A stretch of DNA of 64,000 nucleotides from Methylocystis sp. (GCA_016178015.1 JACOUB010000007.1:62001-126000), one strand, 5' to 3'; counted from the first letter of the stretch, positions 50,547-61,281 are shown. The notes: generated by a model from the sequence alone, not told the origin. Translations and numbers: made by a program.

Positions 50547-50697
50547 CTAGTGGCCTGCGTCAGCCAAATTGATGGATTTATTTGTGCGAGCCTGAAGGCT
50601 CGCGGTCCAAGAGCGGCCCTGGACCACGAGCCTTCAGGCTCGCAAATCGAACCCACCCTCCAGCGCACCCTTCATTTTACGTGACGCGGGCCACTAG
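50547..50697 (+). mobile_element. MITE-like element, copy 3 (complete)
   Basis: The 151-bp element has terminal repeats CTAGTGGCCTGCGTCA and TGACGCGGGCCACTAG and the same interior hairpin as copies 1 and 2, with one or two differences (GGACCACGAG instead of GGACCGCGAG). It lies in the 465-base gap between 50357 and 50824, which holds no gene. Confidence 0.9.
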
Positions 50698-50823
50698 CCC
50701 ATTCATCGGGGACAGGCATTGCGAGCAAGCAAATTCGACCGATCGGCCACCGTGAGGCTCTGCAAGAATCTTAAGGTGTCGACATCGAGATTTGGCGCGA
50801 CGAACGCCGTTCGTGCGAGTTTT

Positions 50824-51282
50824 TCATCGAACTGCATAATAGCGTCCTCGTAATCTGGTAATTAACTTGCCATTGGAGGCGAGCGGCGCGGAAATCACTC
50901 GGCAACCGGCGTGTTTACCCCGTTGCCACATCACACGCGCAGCAGTCAGGGTGCTTTGGCGATCGTCGTAGAGTTGAACCAGTTTGGGAAGAACAACGCC
51001 GCCGGCCAACTTCAAATGAATTCCGCCTCGCGTGCGATTCTTGAATAAGCACTCGGTAAGAAACTGATCCTTATGATTGAGCACCTTCCCAGATTGCAGA
51101 TACACCTGACGCCTCGTCTCTGCTCGACGCTCCGTAAATTTCGATATCTGCTCGGAAAGCGCCGTATACGTCACCACTCCGCGCTTGGCGAGCAGCGGCC
51201 CAGCAATTGAAGAAAACCAAGTCGCGGCGCGTCCGATCCTCAATCCTTGCAGCGGCATGTTTTTTCGGTTGACGTTCGCCAA
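50824..51282 (-). CDS. PilZ-like domain protein
   Basis: The 152-residue protein has a PilZ-like core: RRQVYLQSGKVLNHKDQF, then CLFKNRTRGGIHLKLAGGVVLPKLVQLYDD and AARVMWQRGKHAGCRVI. The RxxxR c-di-GMP motif is partly visible in ERRAETRRQ. PilZ proteins link c-di-GMP to motility, which would fit its place in front of flgE on the opposite strand. The start could be 51282 or the inner ATG 51258. Confidence 0.65.
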   Translation of the reverse strand: MANVNRKNMPLQGLRIGRAATWFSSIAGPLLAKRGVVTYTALSEQISKFTERRAETRRQVYLQSGKVLNHKDQFLTECLFKNRTRGGIHLKLAGGVVLPKLVQLYDDRQSTLTAARVMWQRGKHAGCRVISAPLASNGKLITRLRGRYYAVR

Positions 51283-51577
51283 AATTTTGCCCCTCCCTGC
51301 GCGCCATCTTTATCGAAGCAAGACGACGTGTATCTCCACGCCGCTCGGATTGCCGCTACGCCGCCCGACAACGCGAGTGTGCAGCGGCAACTGTTATTTC
51401 CAGGTTAATTTCGTCTTTCGAGTCCCCGCATGGACCGTCGCGATGAGCGTGTCGCGGCAAATGACGCCGGCGCCCGTCGCGCCAAATCTCGATTTCTGCA
51501 CCTGATGTTTGGCGACAGCCTCACACAAGCTTTCCCTTGTGTAATTGCCAAGGTGGATTGACTCTGGAGGCCAGCAA

Positions 51578-52825
51578 ATGACAGCGAACGCGTTATTCAA
51601 CACGTCCATGATGGGCATGTCGGCGCAAACCGCCGCTCTTGGTTCGATCGCCGAAAACATATCCAATTCGAACACCATTGGCTACAAAGAGGTGACAACG
51701 GAATTCTCGTCCTTGTTGCAGAGCTTCGAGGGCGGCGAAGCGATCGGCGGCGTATCCACCAAGACTCGTTTTGAAATTGCGGCGCAAGGCGATTTGCAAA
51801 GCACGTCGTCCTCGACGGACCTCGGCATCCAGGGTTCCGGCTTCTTCGTCGTCAGCGATTCGGCTGACCAAGTCTTTCTCACGCGCGCGGGCTCATTCGT
51901 TCCCGACGCTGAGGGAAGACTGGTCAATGCGGCTGGTTTCTACTTGATGGGATTCGTCGCTGGAAACGGCGGTTCACCGCCGGCATCGAATAGTTTGAGC
52001 GACATGCAGATCATTCGCGTCAATCCAGGCAAACTGATCGCCAATCCGTCGACGTCCGGCGAGCTCTCGGCAAATTTGCAAGCCAGCGCTCCGATCATTG
52101 CCCCCGCCGATCTTCCGTCGACAAATACTGCAGGAGCATTGTTTACGTCCAAGACGTCTTTGACCGCGTACGATAATTTCGGCAATTCCATCACTCTCGA
52201 TGTCTACTTCGCCAACGAGGGTGGGAATAACTGGGAGATGGATGTCTACAATGCAGCAGACGCCGCTTCGGGAGGCGGATTTCCGTACTCATCGTCGGCG
52301 CTCGTGACGCAGACTCTCGCATTCAATCCAGCAAACGGCAATCTCCTCTCCGGCAGCCCCGCCACCGTTCCGATTCCCGGCGGCGCGAACATGACTTTCG
52401 ATGTCAGCGATCTGACGCAACTCGGAGCGCCATTTACAATCACCAGCGCCACCATCAATGGCAATGCGGCGGCAGCCGTGTCGCGGATCCAGATCGGCAG
52501 CGACGGAACGCTCAATTATCTTCTCAGCAACGGTCAGTCGGTTCCCGCTTACAAAATTGGGCTCGCGAACGTCAATAGCCCAGACAACCTGGACATCCTT
52601 CCAGGCGGCGTATTCTCGCCGAGCGTCGACTCCGGACAGGCGTTCGTTGGGATCGCAGGAACCGCCGGCTTCGGAAAGATCGTTTCTTCAGAGTTAGAAA
52701 GCTCCACTGTCGATTTGGCGACGCAGTTGTCGAACATGATCGTGGCGCAAAGAGCCTACACGGCAAACACCCAAGTGTTTCAGGTGGCCTCAGATGTGCT
52801 GCAGATCTTGAATAATCTCAAGTGA
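51578..52825 (+). CDS. flgE: Flagellar hook protein FlgE
   Basis: The 415-residue hook subunit starts MTANALFNTSMMGMSAQTAALGSIAENISNSNTIGYKEV and ends SNMIVAQRAYTANTQVFQVASDVLQILNNLK, the paired terminal helices of rod/hook proteins. The middle has LGIQGSGFFVV. GGAGG precedes ATG 51578. The track start at 51545 is rejected. It is the first gene of the rightward flagellar operon. Confidence 0.95.
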   Translation: MTANALFNTSMMGMSAQTAALGSIAENISNSNTIGYKEVTTEFSSLLQSFEGGEAIGGVSTKTRFEIAAQGDLQSTSSSTDLGIQGSGFFVVSDSADQVFLTRAGSFVPDAEGRLVNAAGFYLMGFVAGNGGSPPASNSLSDMQIIRVNPGKLIANPSTSGELSANLQASAPIIAPADLPSTNTAGALFTSKTSLTAYDNFGNSITLDVYFANEGGNNWEMDVYNAADAASGGGFPYSSSALVTQTLAFNPANGNLLSGSPATVPIPGGANMTFDVSDLTQLGAPFTITSATINGNAAAAVSRIQIGSDGTLNYLLSNGQSVPAYKIGLANVNSPDNLDILPGGVFSPSVDSGQAFVGIAGTAGFGKIVSSELESSTVDLATQLSNMIVAQRAYTANTQVFQVASDVLQILNNLK

Positions 52826-52849
52826 CCCAATCTTTGGCGGAGTTTGGCC

Positions 52850-54349
52850 GTGAATCTTTCTAGCGCAGGGGGAATAGCCAACCAATCGCTGGGGACGGTC
52901 GCCAGCCAAATCAACGTCGTTTCTCGCAACATCGCCGGGATCAATGTTCCTGGTTATGCGGCGAAAACGGCCCTTCTTTCCACAAGCAGCAATGGCGCGG
53001 CGCAGATCGAGGGGGTCATTCGAGCCACCAATCTGACCCTGTTCCAGAACTCTCTCCAAGCGACCTCGGCGCAAGCAGCGTCTTCGGCTTTGTCGGACGG
53101 CCTGGACCAAATCAACCAGTCGATGAACGTCGCAGCCGGTTCTGCTTCGGATACGACCGCCAGTCAGTCGCCCGCATCGCTCATTTCCGCTTTGTCTAAT
53201 GCGCTACAACAATACAGCGCATCGCCATCCGATACGACGCTCGCTCAATCAGCGCTCGCAAGCGCCAAGGCGCTTGCTCAATCCCTCAACAACACGACTG
53301 GCGCTGTTCAAGAGGTGCGGCGGCAGGCGGATTCGGACATCGCGTCATCGGTCGCCAACATCAACTCCATTCTCGATCAATTCCAACAGATCAACGCGGA
53401 CATTATCGCCGGCTCACAAGCGGGCCGAGACATTACCGACAGTCTCGACAAACGGGACGCTCTACTCTCGAAACTGTCCCAAGAAATTGGCATAACGACG
53501 GTAACCAGAGCAAACAACGACATGGTCATCTATGCAGACGGCGGCGCCACGCTGTTCGAAACGACGCCACGCAACGTCAGCTTCAAGCCGACGAATACAT
53601 TTACGGCGGCGACGATCGGAAATGCGGTCTATGTCGATGGCGTTCAGATCACGGGTTCGTTCAACGCCTCGATGACGATCAGGTCGGGAAAGCTGCAAGG
53701 GCTGACCCAATTGCGCGACGTGCTGGCGCCCCAGTACCAAAGCCAACTGGACGAAACCGCGCGAGGATTGGTCGCAGACTTTGCCGAGACGGATCAGACC
53801 AATCCCTCGAGCAGCCCGCAGCCGGGCCTGTTCACCTATCCGGGAGCGACTTCGGCGCCGGGAGCGAGCGTCATTGCGGGATTGGCCGGCGAAATCACGG
53901 TCAACGCCAATGTCGACCCGAGCCAGGGCGGCAATATCAATCTGTTGCGCGATGGCGGAATATCCAATCCGGGCAATCCCGCCTATACTTACAACACGAC
54001 CGGCGCGGCCGGCTATTCGACGCGCATACGACAACTCATCGCCGCTCTGACGACGGCTCAAACGTTCGACGCGAGCGCCGGCCTTGCTCCGCAGCAATCG
54101 ATGACCAGCTACGCCACATCCTCCATCGGCTGGCTCGAGGCCCAACGCCAACAGGCCCATCATTCGGCGACCTATCAGACCGCTCTGCTCAGCCAGACGT
54201 CGCAAGCTCTCTCGAACGCCACCGGCGTCAACCTGGACGAACAGATGTCCAAGATGCTCGACCTGGAAAATTCCTATCAGGCGTCGGCAAGACTGATTTC
54301 CGCAATCAACGCCATGTACGACGTCTTCTTTCAAGCGCTATCGATCTGA
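52850..54349 (+). CDS. flgK: Flagellar hook-filament junction protein FlgK (HAP1)
   Basis: The 499-residue protein starts at GTG 52850 (MNLSSAGGIANQSLGTVASQINVVSRNIAGINVPGY), after GGCGGAG. It ends LDLENSYQASARLISAINAMYDVFFQAL, the FlgK C-terminus. It caps the hook and joins it to the filament. It lies 24 bases after flgE. Confidence 0.93.
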   Translation: MNLSSAGGIANQSLGTVASQINVVSRNIAGINVPGYAAKTALLSTSSNGAAQIEGVIRATNLTLFQNSLQATSAQAASSALSDGLDQINQSMNVAAGSASDTTASQSPASLISALSNALQQYSASPSDTTLAQSALASAKALAQSLNNTTGAVQEVRRQADSDIASSVANINSILDQFQQINADIIAGSQAGRDITDSLDKRDALLSKLSQEIGITTVTRANNDMVIYADGGATLFETTPRNVSFKPTNTFTAATIGNAVYVDGVQITGSFNASMTIRSGKLQGLTQLRDVLAPQYQSQLDETARGLVADFAETDQTNPSSSPQPGLFTYPGATSAPGASVIAGLAGEITVNANVDPSQGGNINLLRDGGISNPGNPAYTYNTTGAAGYSTRIRQLIAALTTAQTFDASAGLAPQQSMTSYATSSIGWLEAQRQQAHHSATYQTALLSQTSQALSNATGVNLDEQMSKMLDLENSYQASARLISAINAMYDVFFQALSI

Positions 54350-54360
54350 GGCGTCGCATA

Positions 54361-55407
54361 ATGATCGACATCATCTCCACCCCGTCGCTGACCAGCGTTC
54401 TGCGCCGGTCTGTCCTCGAGATGCAAACGCAACTTTCGCAAGCGCAAATCGAAGTTTCGACAGGGCGCGTCGCCGATATTGGCCTGAGCCTGGGGGTCGG
54501 CGCCGGCCGCGATTATGCGCTTGGCGTCCGCGAAGCGGATCTACAATCGATAACGCAAACCAATGGCGTCGTCGCCGCGCAACTCGACGCGACGCAAGCG
54601 GCGCTGTCCGACATCCTCAAAAGCGCGCAAGGCTTTCTGGCGACGCTGACGACCGCGCAGGCCGGCGGAAGCGATGCGACGACGATTCAAGCCCAAGCCG
54701 CCGCCAGTCTGCAATCCCTCATATCCGACCTCAACACGACCGAGAATGGCAATTATATTTTTGGCGGCGTCAACACGGGAAGCGCGCCGATCGCCGACTA
54801 CTTCGCCACTCCGCCCGCCGCCAATAAACAAGCCGTCGACGCGGCATTTTTGAGCGCATTCGGCGTTTCCCAATCCAGCGCGGGCGTCAGCTCGATCACC
54901 GCTTCCCAAATGCAGACTTTCTTGTCTGGTTCTTTCTCGACTCTGTTTTCGCCGGCAAACTGGAGCAGCAATTGGTCCAGCGCCTCTAGCCAGACGACGC
55001 AGAGCCGCATTTCTCTTACTCAAACCATCAACACGTCGGTAAGCGCCAACGATCCAGCTTTGCAAAAGCTGGCAATGGCATACACGATGGTGGCTGATCT
55101 CGGCGCAAAAGACCTGAGTAGCTCTGCGTACCAAACCATCGTGCAGGCCGCCACTCAATCAATTGGACAAGCGCTGTCTGGTCTAACCCACGTTCAGGCC
55201 TCTGTCGGGATTATGCAGCAGAGCGTCACCAATGCAAACAAGACGATGTCCACCCAACAAAACGCCATCGCCGCGCAGATCGGATCGCTCGAAAACGTCG
55301 ATCCCTACCTGGCGTCGACACGAATAAACAATCTCCTGACGCAAATCGAAACTTCATACGCTCTCACAGCCAAAATTCAGCAATTGAGCCTGTCCAAATA
55401 CATTTGA
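54361..55407 (+). CDS. flgL: Flagellar hook-filament junction protein FlgL (HAP3)
   Basis: The 348-residue protein resembles flagellin at both ends (LRRSVLEMQTQLSQAQIEVSTGRVADIG and QIETSYALTAKIQQLSLSKYI) with NYIFGGVNTG in the middle, as in FlgL. It completes the hook-filament junction. It starts 11 bases after flgK. Confidence 0.92.
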   Translation: MIDIISTPSLTSVLRRSVLEMQTQLSQAQIEVSTGRVADIGLSLGVGAGRDYALGVREADLQSITQTNGVVAAQLDATQAALSDILKSAQGFLATLTTAQAGGSDATTIQAQAAASLQSLISDLNTTENGNYIFGGVNTGSAPIADYFATPPAANKQAVDAAFLSAFGVSQSSAGVSSITASQMQTFLSGSFSTLFSPANWSSNWSSASSQTTQSRISLTQTINTSVSANDPALQKLAMAYTMVADLGAKDLSSSAYQTIVQAATQSIGQALSGLTHVQASVGIMQQSVTNANKTMSTQQNAIAAQIGSLENVDPYLASTRINNLLTQIETSYALTAKIQQLSLSKYI

Positions 55408-55429
55408 GCCAGGATAAAGAGAGAACCGT

Positions 55430-55777
55430 ATGTATCAACAATCCTACGCCGAAATTGTCGAAGGCTCGGCTAGCGCGGCGCGCGGGCGAGAGCGCGCGCT
55501 GTTGGAGCGGACAATCAGGATGCTTGCCATCGCAAAGGTCAAGGGCCTACGCAGTCAAGAAGCGTTCGAGGCCACCTCGTACCTGCGAAGGTTATGGACA
55601 ATCCTCATCGAAGACCTCGGCAGCGCGGGGAACGCTCTGCCTGAACCCTTACGCGCTTCTCTCATCTCGATCGGCCTATGGATTCTCAAGGAAGCCGAGC
55701 TGATCGACTGTGGACAATCGAGCAATTTCGATGGTCTGATAGAGATAAATCAAATGATCGCAGACGGATTGACCTGA
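55430..55777 (+). CDS. flaF: Flagellar biosynthesis regulator FlaF
   Basis: The 115-residue protein matches FlaF: YAEIVEGSASAARGRERALLERTIRML, then LRRLWTILIEDL and ASLISIGLWILKEAELI. FlaF is an alphaproteobacterial helper of flagellin synthesis and export that works against or with FlbT. Gap to flgL is 22 bases. Confidence 0.92.
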   Translation: MYQQSYAEIVEGSASAARGRERALLERTIRMLAIAKVKGLRSQEAFEATSYLRRLWTILIEDLGSAGNALPEPLRASLISIGLWILKEAELIDCGQSSNFDGLIEINQMIADGLT

Positions 55778-55785
55778 GGCCGCCA

Positions 55786-56196
55786 ATGAACATCTGCCTG
55801 CGTCGAGGAGAAAAGTTGTACCTCAATGGAGCGGTGCTCCGCGTCGACCGTAAAGTATGCGTCGAGCTCATGAATGACGTCACCTTCCTTTTGGAAAATC
55901 ACGTGATGCAGCCGCAAGACGCAACGACGCCTTTAAGGCAGCTCTACTTTGTCATTCAGCTCATGCTCATCTCGCCCAACGACACCGCCGCCGCGCGCGA
56001 TATGTGCCATGGCATGCTCGCCTCACTGAACCAGGCATTCACCGATTCGCGCGTTATCGAAGGGCTGGCGATGGTCGCCAAGCATATCGAAGACAAACGA
56101 ACTTTCGACGCCCTCAAAGCAGTTCGCGCACTATTTCCATACGAAAGCGAAATCATGAGCGCCAGCCAAACGCTCAGCAGCGATAGAGCGGCATAA
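55786..56196 (+). CDS. flbT: Flagellin mRNA regulator FlbT
   Basis: The 136-residue protein starts MNICLRRGEKLYLNGAVLRVDRKVCVELMNDVTFLLENHVM, the FlbT family. FlbT binds the 5' untranslated region of flagellin mRNA in Caulobacter and controls its stability and translation. The probable target leader is at 46614-46673. I chose ATG 55786, nine bases after flaF. The track start at 55678 lies inside flaF. Confidence 0.94.
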   Translation: MNICLRRGEKLYLNGAVLRVDRKVCVELMNDVTFLLENHVMQPQDATTPLRQLYFVIQLMLISPNDTAAARDMCHGMLASLNQAFTDSRVIEGLAMVAKHIEDKRTFDALKAVRALFPYESEIMSASQTLSSDRAA

Positions 56197-56210
56197 AGAG
56201 GACTGAAATC

Positions 56211-56627
56211 GTGCAAATCGCCCCCGCGAATTCCATCACGGCACCCACCCCGTCGGCGAGCGCCGCGGCGAGCCAGTCACACACGGCCGCCGCAACAGTC
56301 GGTTACAATGAGTTCCTGCAGCTCTTGGTGACCGAAATGCAGCACCAGGATCCGACGAATCCGATGGATCCTACTCAAACAGTGTCACAGCTCGCGTCAT
56401 TTTCGTCGGTTGAACAAGCGTTGCGAACGAATTCCATACTCGCGTCCCTCCTCGACTCCTCGGCTTTGTCGCAAGCAAGCTCTGTTGTCGGGAAGACGAT
56501 CGCCTCAGCGGACGGCTCGATTAGCGGGGTCGTGGTCTCGGTCGCTACTTCGGACCAGGGCGCAACCGCGACCTTGGCAAACGGCAAGACCGTTCAACTG
56601 ACGACCGGGATTTCGATCAGCACATGA
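56211..56627 (+). CDS. flgD: Flagellar hook cap protein FlgD
   Basis: The 138-residue protein (GTG start) has VGYNEFLQLLVTEMQHQDPTNPMDPTQTVSQLASFSSVEQ, the FlgD N-terminal signature. It ends with a short beta segment (SVVGKTIASADGSISG). It is shorter than enterobacterial FlgD, as is usual in Hyphomicrobiales. Its stop overlaps fliQ by four bases. Confidence 0.93.
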   Translation: MQIAPANSITAPTPSASAAASQSHTAAATVGYNEFLQLLVTEMQHQDPTNPMDPTQTVSQLASFSSVEQALRTNSILASLLDSSALSQASSVVGKTIASADGSISGVVVSVATSDQGATATLANGKTVQLTTGISIST

Positions 56628-56890
56628 ACGAAGCTGACGCACTCGAAATCATTCAACGGGCAATTATGACTGTGCTCGTTGTTTCTGGTCCGATCGTTGG
56701 GGCTGCGATGATCGTTGGGCTGGCGATTGCGCTCATCCAGGCGCTGACTCAAGTCCAAGAGATGACGCTTACCTTCGTTCCGAAGATTGTCGCCATTCTT
56801 GTCGCCTTGAGTCTCGCAGCGCCGTTCATCGGGGCTCGAATTAACGCGTTCGCCGAACAAGTGTATTCGCGGATCGAAACAGGGCTTTGA
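56624..56890 (+). CDS. fliQ: Flagellar export protein FliQ
   Basis: The 88-residue protein has two TM helices ([25 protein letters not shown], in part, and [18 protein letters not shown]) and the FliQ motif [15 protein letters not shown]. It is part of the type III export gate with FliP and FliR. The start overlaps flgD (ATGA). Confidence 0.95.
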   Translation: MNEADALEIIQRAIMTVLVVSGPIVGAAMIVGLAIALIQALTQVQEMTLTFVPKIVAILVALSLAAPFIGARINAFAEQVYSRIETGL

Positions 56891-56948
56891 CCCCGATGAT
56901 GCGCTCGCGACGCCGTCCTCTCGGGCATCTTCGCCCCGGAGCGCGCAG

Positions 56949-59033
56949 ATGACCGATTCCGTCGTGACGGGGACGCCCATCGAAAGGAATTCGAGGGACA
57001 TCGGCTTTGCGATGGCCATCGTTTCCATTTTGTGTATTTTCTTTCTTCCTATTCCTCCCTTCTTGATCGACATCGGTCTTGCTTTTTCGATTGCGCTTTC
57101 CGTGCTGATCCTCATGGTCGGCTTATGGATCCAAAAGCCGCTCGAATTTTCGTCGTTTCCCACCATTCTGCTGGTCGCGACGATTCTTCGCTTGGCGCTC
57201 AATATCGCCACGACGCGGCTTATTCTCGCCAATGGCGCAGAGGGAACGGCGGCGGCCGGCTATATCATCGCCGGCTTCTCCAAATTGGTCATGAGCGGCG
57301 ACTTTGTCATCGGACTGACCGTTTTTTCAATTTTGGTCACTGTCAACTTCCTCGTGATAACGAAGGGCGCCACCCGCATTGCCGAAGTCGGCGCGCGGTT
57401 CACGTTGGATGCTATCCCCGGCAAGCAGATGGCCATCGACGCCGATCTTTCCGCCGGCCTTATAGATGACAAACAAGCGCAACAACGCCGCCGAGAACTC
57501 GAGGAAGAAAGCTCTTTCTTTGGGTCAATGGACGGCGCTTCGAAATTCGTTCGAGGCGACGCCATCGCCGGACTGATCATCCTCGCGGTGAATATATTCG
57601 GGGGCATCGTCATCGGCGTGACTCGGCACGGCATGCCACTGTCGAACGCAGCGGACATCTACACGAAATTGTCGGTCGGCGATGGCTTGGTTTCACAGAT
57701 CCCGGCGCTGATCGTGTCGCTCGCCGCCGGCCTGTTGGTTTCAAAGGGCGGGACGCGTGGCTCAGCAGAACAGAACATTTTAAGACAACTCGGCAATTAT
57801 CCGAAGGCTCTCCTTGTCGCGTCATCGCTCATGTTCGTAATGGCGCTCATGCCTGGGCTGCCGTTGGCGCCTTTCGCCCTGCTCGGCGGACTAATGGCGT
57901 TCGTCGCGTACGTCATCCCTCAGCAAGCCGCCAAGCAACGCGCCGGCGTTGAGGCAAAACGCGCGTCGGAAGAAAGGCAGGCCAAACATGAAGCGAAAAA
58001 CTCCGTAAAGGAATATTTGAAAACGCCTGGCGTCGAACTCTGCCTCGGCAAGCAGCTTTCGGCGCGCATCCTGATGTCCCACGACGAACTCATTCATCGC
58101 GTTGGAAAAATGCGGCGCAATTTCGCCAGGCAGTATGGGTTCGTCATCCCCGAAATCAAGCTTTCCGATGATCTCGGCGTCAAACCGAAAAGTTATCAAA
58201 TCAAAATTCACGGCACTGTCGTCGTGACGCAGGAGCTGCGTCTCGGGCAACACCTCATCATCGTCGGTCACGGACGACAGCCCGACCTCCCGGGAGAGGA
58301 GACGACCGACCCAGCTTTTGGGATGAAGGCCATTTGGATACCGGACGCGCTCGTCACCGAAGCAAGACGCGACGGTTTCGAACCGGTCGATCCCATCTCG
58401 GTGCTGCTGACCCACCTGGCGGAGGTCTTGCGCAACCACCTGGCGCAGCTGTTGTCTTACAAGGACGCGCGCATGCTCATTGAAAGGCTCGAGCCCGAAT
58501 ATCGGCGTTTGATAGACGAAATGGTTCCCAGTCACATTTCAAATTCCGGCCTGCAATCTGTGTTGAAATTGCTGCTCGCGGAGCGCGTTTCCATTCGCAA
58601 TCTCGAGCTCATACTGGAGGCGATCAGCGAAATCGCGCCTCATGTTCGCAGGGCGGAAGCGATCGTCGAGCACGTGCGCGTGCGTCTTGCCCCGCAAATC
58701 TGCGGCGAACTCGCGATCGACGGCGTACTCAACGTGCTGCGTTTGGGAAGCAGATGGGATCTGTTCTTTCATCAGAGTCTCAAGCGCGACGCCAAGGGCG
58801 ATCTCGTCGAATTCGACGCCGATCCGAGCGTAATCGAACAATTCGGGCGCGATGCTTCGGCCGCCATTCATGAACGCGTTGACCGCGGCGAAGTCTTCGT
58901 TCTGGTGACGACGCCCGAAGCTCGACCATTTGTAAAAATGATCATCGGGAGGTTGTTTGCTTCTCTGCCGATTCTGTCTCATCTCGAAATCGCCCGCGGC
59001 GTCGAAATCAAATCCCTAGGGACCATCTCGTGA
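56949..59033 (+). CDS. flhA: Flagellar export gate protein FlhA
   Basis: The 694-residue protein has eight predicted TM segments in the first 330 residues, including the conserved [13 protein letters not shown] and [19 protein letters not shown] (FHIPEP region), and a large cytosolic domain with [17 protein letters not shown]. It forms the nonameric ring that binds export chaperones. Its stop overlaps fliR by four bases. Confidence 0.96.
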   Translation: MTDSVVTGTPIERNSRDIGFAMAIVSILCIFFLPIPPFLIDIGLAFSIALSVLILMVGLWIQKPLEFSSFPTILLVATILRLALNIATTRLILANGAEGTAAAGYIIAGFSKLVMSGDFVIGLTVFSILVTVNFLVITKGATRIAEVGARFTLDAIPGKQMAIDADLSAGLIDDKQAQQRRRELEEESSFFGSMDGASKFVRGDAIAGLIILAVNIFGGIVIGVTRHGMPLSNAADIYTKLSVGDGLVSQIPALIVSLAAGLLVSKGGTRGSAEQNILRQLGNYPKALLVASSLMFVMALMPGLPLAPFALLGGLMAFVAYVIPQQAAKQRAGVEAKRASEERQAKHEAKNSVKEYLKTPGVELCLGKQLSARILMSHDELIHRVGKMRRNFARQYGFVIPEIKLSDDLGVKPKSYQIKIHGTVVVTQELRLGQHLIIVGHGRQPDLPGEETTDPAFGMKAIWIPDALVTEARRDGFEPVDPISVLLTHLAEVLRNHLAQLLSYKDARMLIERLEPEYRRLIDEMVPSHISNSGLQSVLKLLLAERVSIRNLELILEAISEIAPHVRRAEAIVEHVRVRLAPQICGELAIDGVLNVLRLGSRWDLFFHQSLKRDAKGDLVEFDADPSVIEQFGRDASAAIHERVDRGEVFVLVTTPEARPFVKMIIGRLFASLPILSHLEIARGVEIKSLGTIS

Positions 59034-59785
59034 CATCGAGTTTGGACGGCCTTACATCGGCGGTGTTTATCTTATTTTGCCGAATTGGCGCATGCATCAT
59101 GACCATGCCGGGCTTGTCCAGTCAGCGCATTCCCGCTCGGGTGAGGCTTTACATCGCCATCGGCGTCACTTTGGCCTTGGCGCCGCCGCTGATGGACACG
59201 GTGAAACCGATCGTCGTCGGCGCCTCCGTTTCGGTGTTGAGCTTTATGTTGGTCACCGAACTCATAGTCGGATTGCTGATAGGATTTATGGCCCGGTTGT
59301 TCTTTTTTGCGCTGGAGACCTTGGGATCCGCGGTCGCCACGGCGATTGGGCTAAGCAACATACTGGGCGCGCCAATCGACGAAGCCGAGCCCTTGCCCGC
59401 CATGACGTCATTCATCGTCCTTGCCGCAACGACCTTGTTCTTCATAATGGATCAACACTGGGAAATCCTGCGCGGCTTGTTTTCCTCCTATAGCGCCATT
59501 CCTATCTCACGGACGCCCAGTTCGCAGATCATTTTGCTCGAATACACGAAGGTGTTGGAACAAGCGTTTCTCCTGGCGTTGCGCATCAGTAGCCCGCTCT
59601 TGCTTTTCAGCCTGATCGCCAATCTGGCGTCCGGCTTTTTGAATAGGCTGGCGCCTCAAATTCCAGTTTATTTTATTGTCGGCCCGCTGTTGATCGCTCT
59701 CGGAACATATTCGTTCTATCTCATGAGCGACGACTTCTTCGCTGCTTTTTCGACGGAATTCCGCTCTTGGCTCCGATCAGGGTGA
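59030..59785 (+). CDS. fliR: Flagellar export protein FliR
   Basis: The 251-residue membrane protein (GTG start, overlapping flhA) has about six TM segments and FliR blocks such as [31 protein letters not shown] and [19 protein letters not shown], quoted here in part. It forms the export gate with FliP and FliQ. Confidence 0.94.
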   Translation: MTSSLDGLTSAVFILFCRIGACIMTMPGLSSQRIPARVRLYIAIGVTLALAPPLMDTVKPIVVGASVSVLSFMLVTELIVGLLIGFMARLFFFALETLGSAVATAIGLSNILGAPIDEAEPLPAMTSFIVLAATTLFFIMDQHWEILRGLFSSYSAIPISRTPSSQIILLEYTKVLEQAFLLALRISSPLLLFSLIANLASGFLNRLAPQIPVYFIVGPLLIALGTYSFYLMSDDFFAAFSTEFRSWLRSG

Positions 59786-59790
59786 TTGCA

Positions 59791-60189
59791 ATGAAATGGA
59801 ACCATCGTCAAGCTCGCAGAATCTTGTCATTGCATGAGCACTTGCATCAACTCGAGGCGGGCCGGCTGGCGCGGTTGGAAGCGCTCGCATGGAACTTGCG
59901 CGAAGAGGAGGCTCGGCTTGTTCGCTATCTCGATAGCAACCGGGGTTTGGTCGCAATTTTTCCCGATCTCGTTTTGAATAGGTTGCGAACAACCATACAG
60001 CGGCAAAAAGGCGCGGCTCACGCCGTGGAAATGCAGGCCAGGCGAACGCTCGAACAGGCGAAACGCGTCAAACAAGCCGAAAAGCTGCTCGCCAATGCAG
60101 AACGGGATCGAGATCGCGAGTTCGCCAAGGCTGCCCTAAGCGAGGTTGTCGATAGCATGTCCACCTGGCCCGACGTCAGCGCGCCGTAA
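59791..60189 (+). CDS. FliJ-like flagellar coiled-coil protein
   Basis: The 132-residue protein is almost entirely charged helix (LREEEARLVRYLDS, QARRTLEQAKRVKQAEKLLANAERDRDREF), resembling FliJ or other export-ATPase stalk/escort proteins. Its position after fliR and before flgJ is the same as a small unknown gene in Brucella and relatives. ATG 59791 lies five bases after the fliR stop. Identity as FliJ is not proven. Confidence 0.6.
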   Translation: MKWNHRQARRILSLHEHLHQLEAGRLARLEALAWNLREEEARLVRYLDSNRGLVAIFPDLVLNRLRTTIQRQKGAAHAVEMQARRTLEQAKRVKQAEKLLANAERDRDREFAKAALSEVVDSMSTWPDVSAP

Positions 60190-60233
60190 GTTTCACGCGT
60201 CATTGTAGGGCTTGAAACCCAAGTAGGCCGCTC

Positions 60234-60749
60234 ATGTCGATCCTTCCGCCTACCGACATCGTAACCGAAGTCGCTCAAGCCGCCGATCCGCACAAGCTTC
60301 ACGTCGCGATGACGCGGCTCGCCGATTTGGCTGCGACGCGCGTAGCGCCCGGAGACCATTTTTCCGCTCTGATAAATGGAGAAGGCGTTCGATCGCTTTC
60401 TGGGCGCGCCGATCAGAATTTGCGTAGCTCGACACCGAGCGCGGCGAGTTTTCCTCTCGACAGGAATCCGCTCGCGCCCACGCCGACCGAGGCCGCCCCG
60501 GCCTTAGACGCAACCCGGAAGTTTGAAGCCTATGTCATCCAATCCTTCCTACAAAACCTCCTACCGCAAGGGGAACACGGAATTTTCGGCCAAGGCACGG
60601 CAGGCAGCGTTTGGCGCTCGATGGTCGCCGAACAATTAGGAAACCAGCTTGCCAAAGCGGGGGGAATCGGTTTGCACAAAATAGTCGAACGTCATTGGGC
60701 GGAACGACATGCGGCGGATGGGCCGGCGCCGCAGCGAGCTCAAATATAA
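60234..60749 (+). CDS. flgJ: Rod-binding protein, FlgJ N-terminal type (CheL-like)
   Basis: The 171-residue protein has the rod-binding domain KFEAYVIQSFLQNLLPQ with GQGTAGSVWRSMVAEQLGNQLAKAGG. It lacks the C-terminal muramidase of enterobacterial FlgJ, as usual in alphaproteobacteria, where it is also called CheL. It guides rod assembly through the periplasm. Confidence 0.85.
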   Translation: MSILPPTDIVTEVAQAADPHKLHVAMTRLADLAATRVAPGDHFSALINGEGVRSLSGRADQNLRSSTPSAASFPLDRNPLAPTPTEAAPALDATRKFEAYVIQSFLQNLLPQGEHGIFGQGTAGSVWRSMVAEQLGNQLAKAGGIGLHKIVERHWAERHAADGPAPQRAQI

Positions 60750-60828
60750 CGTGAACGAAAAGAGCGCCGATGACGCATAGTGTCGACAACCGCGATCCTG
60801 GCTTGCAGCTAATCCTTGGGGCCTCATT

Positions 60829-61281
60829 ATGAGCGCGGCGCATTCGAATCTGCCCCCCAGCGGCGAAATGTCCAGCGAAACGCAAAATTTCGCTGATCGA
60901 GGCGATATCCTCACTGGCGATTCTGATCGCGCATTCATCGGATGCATTGATCGTCTGGAGCAGCTTGTCGACCGCGAAACCCAAGCTCTCAAAAAGTGCG
61001 CCCCGATTGATTTTGAGGAGTTCAATGCGCGCAAGAGCCGTGCGCTTCTCGAATTGTCGAGGGTGTCGCGATCCTTTCCAGCGCAGGCTTCAACTGTGAT
61101 AGGAACGAAGCTGATGAGTTTGCAAGCAAGGCTCGCGGAAAATAGCCTGATGCTCGACCAACACCTGCGCGCGATGCGAGAAATTGCCGGTATCATAATC
61201 AAAACTATGGAGATGGCGGAATCTGACGGAACTTATTCCGGTAAATCCTCTAACGATCAATACATGGGATGGGCGCCATGA
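60829..61281 (+). CDS. FlgN-like flagellar protein
   Basis: The 150-residue helical protein (AFIGCIDRLEQLVDRETQALKK, FNARKSRALLELSRVSR, RLAENSLMLDQHLRAMREIAGII in part) has the pattern of FlgN-type chaperones for FlgK and FlgL. Its position after flgJ fits the Brucella arrangement. Assignment rests on pattern and context. Confidence 0.7.
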   Translation: MSAAHSNLPPSGEMSSETQNFADRGDILTGDSDRAFIGCIDRLEQLVDRETQALKKCAPIDFEEFNARKSRALLELSRVSRSFPAQASTVIGTKLMSLQARLAENSLMLDQHLRAMREIAGIIIKTMEMAESDGTYSGKSSNDQYMGWAP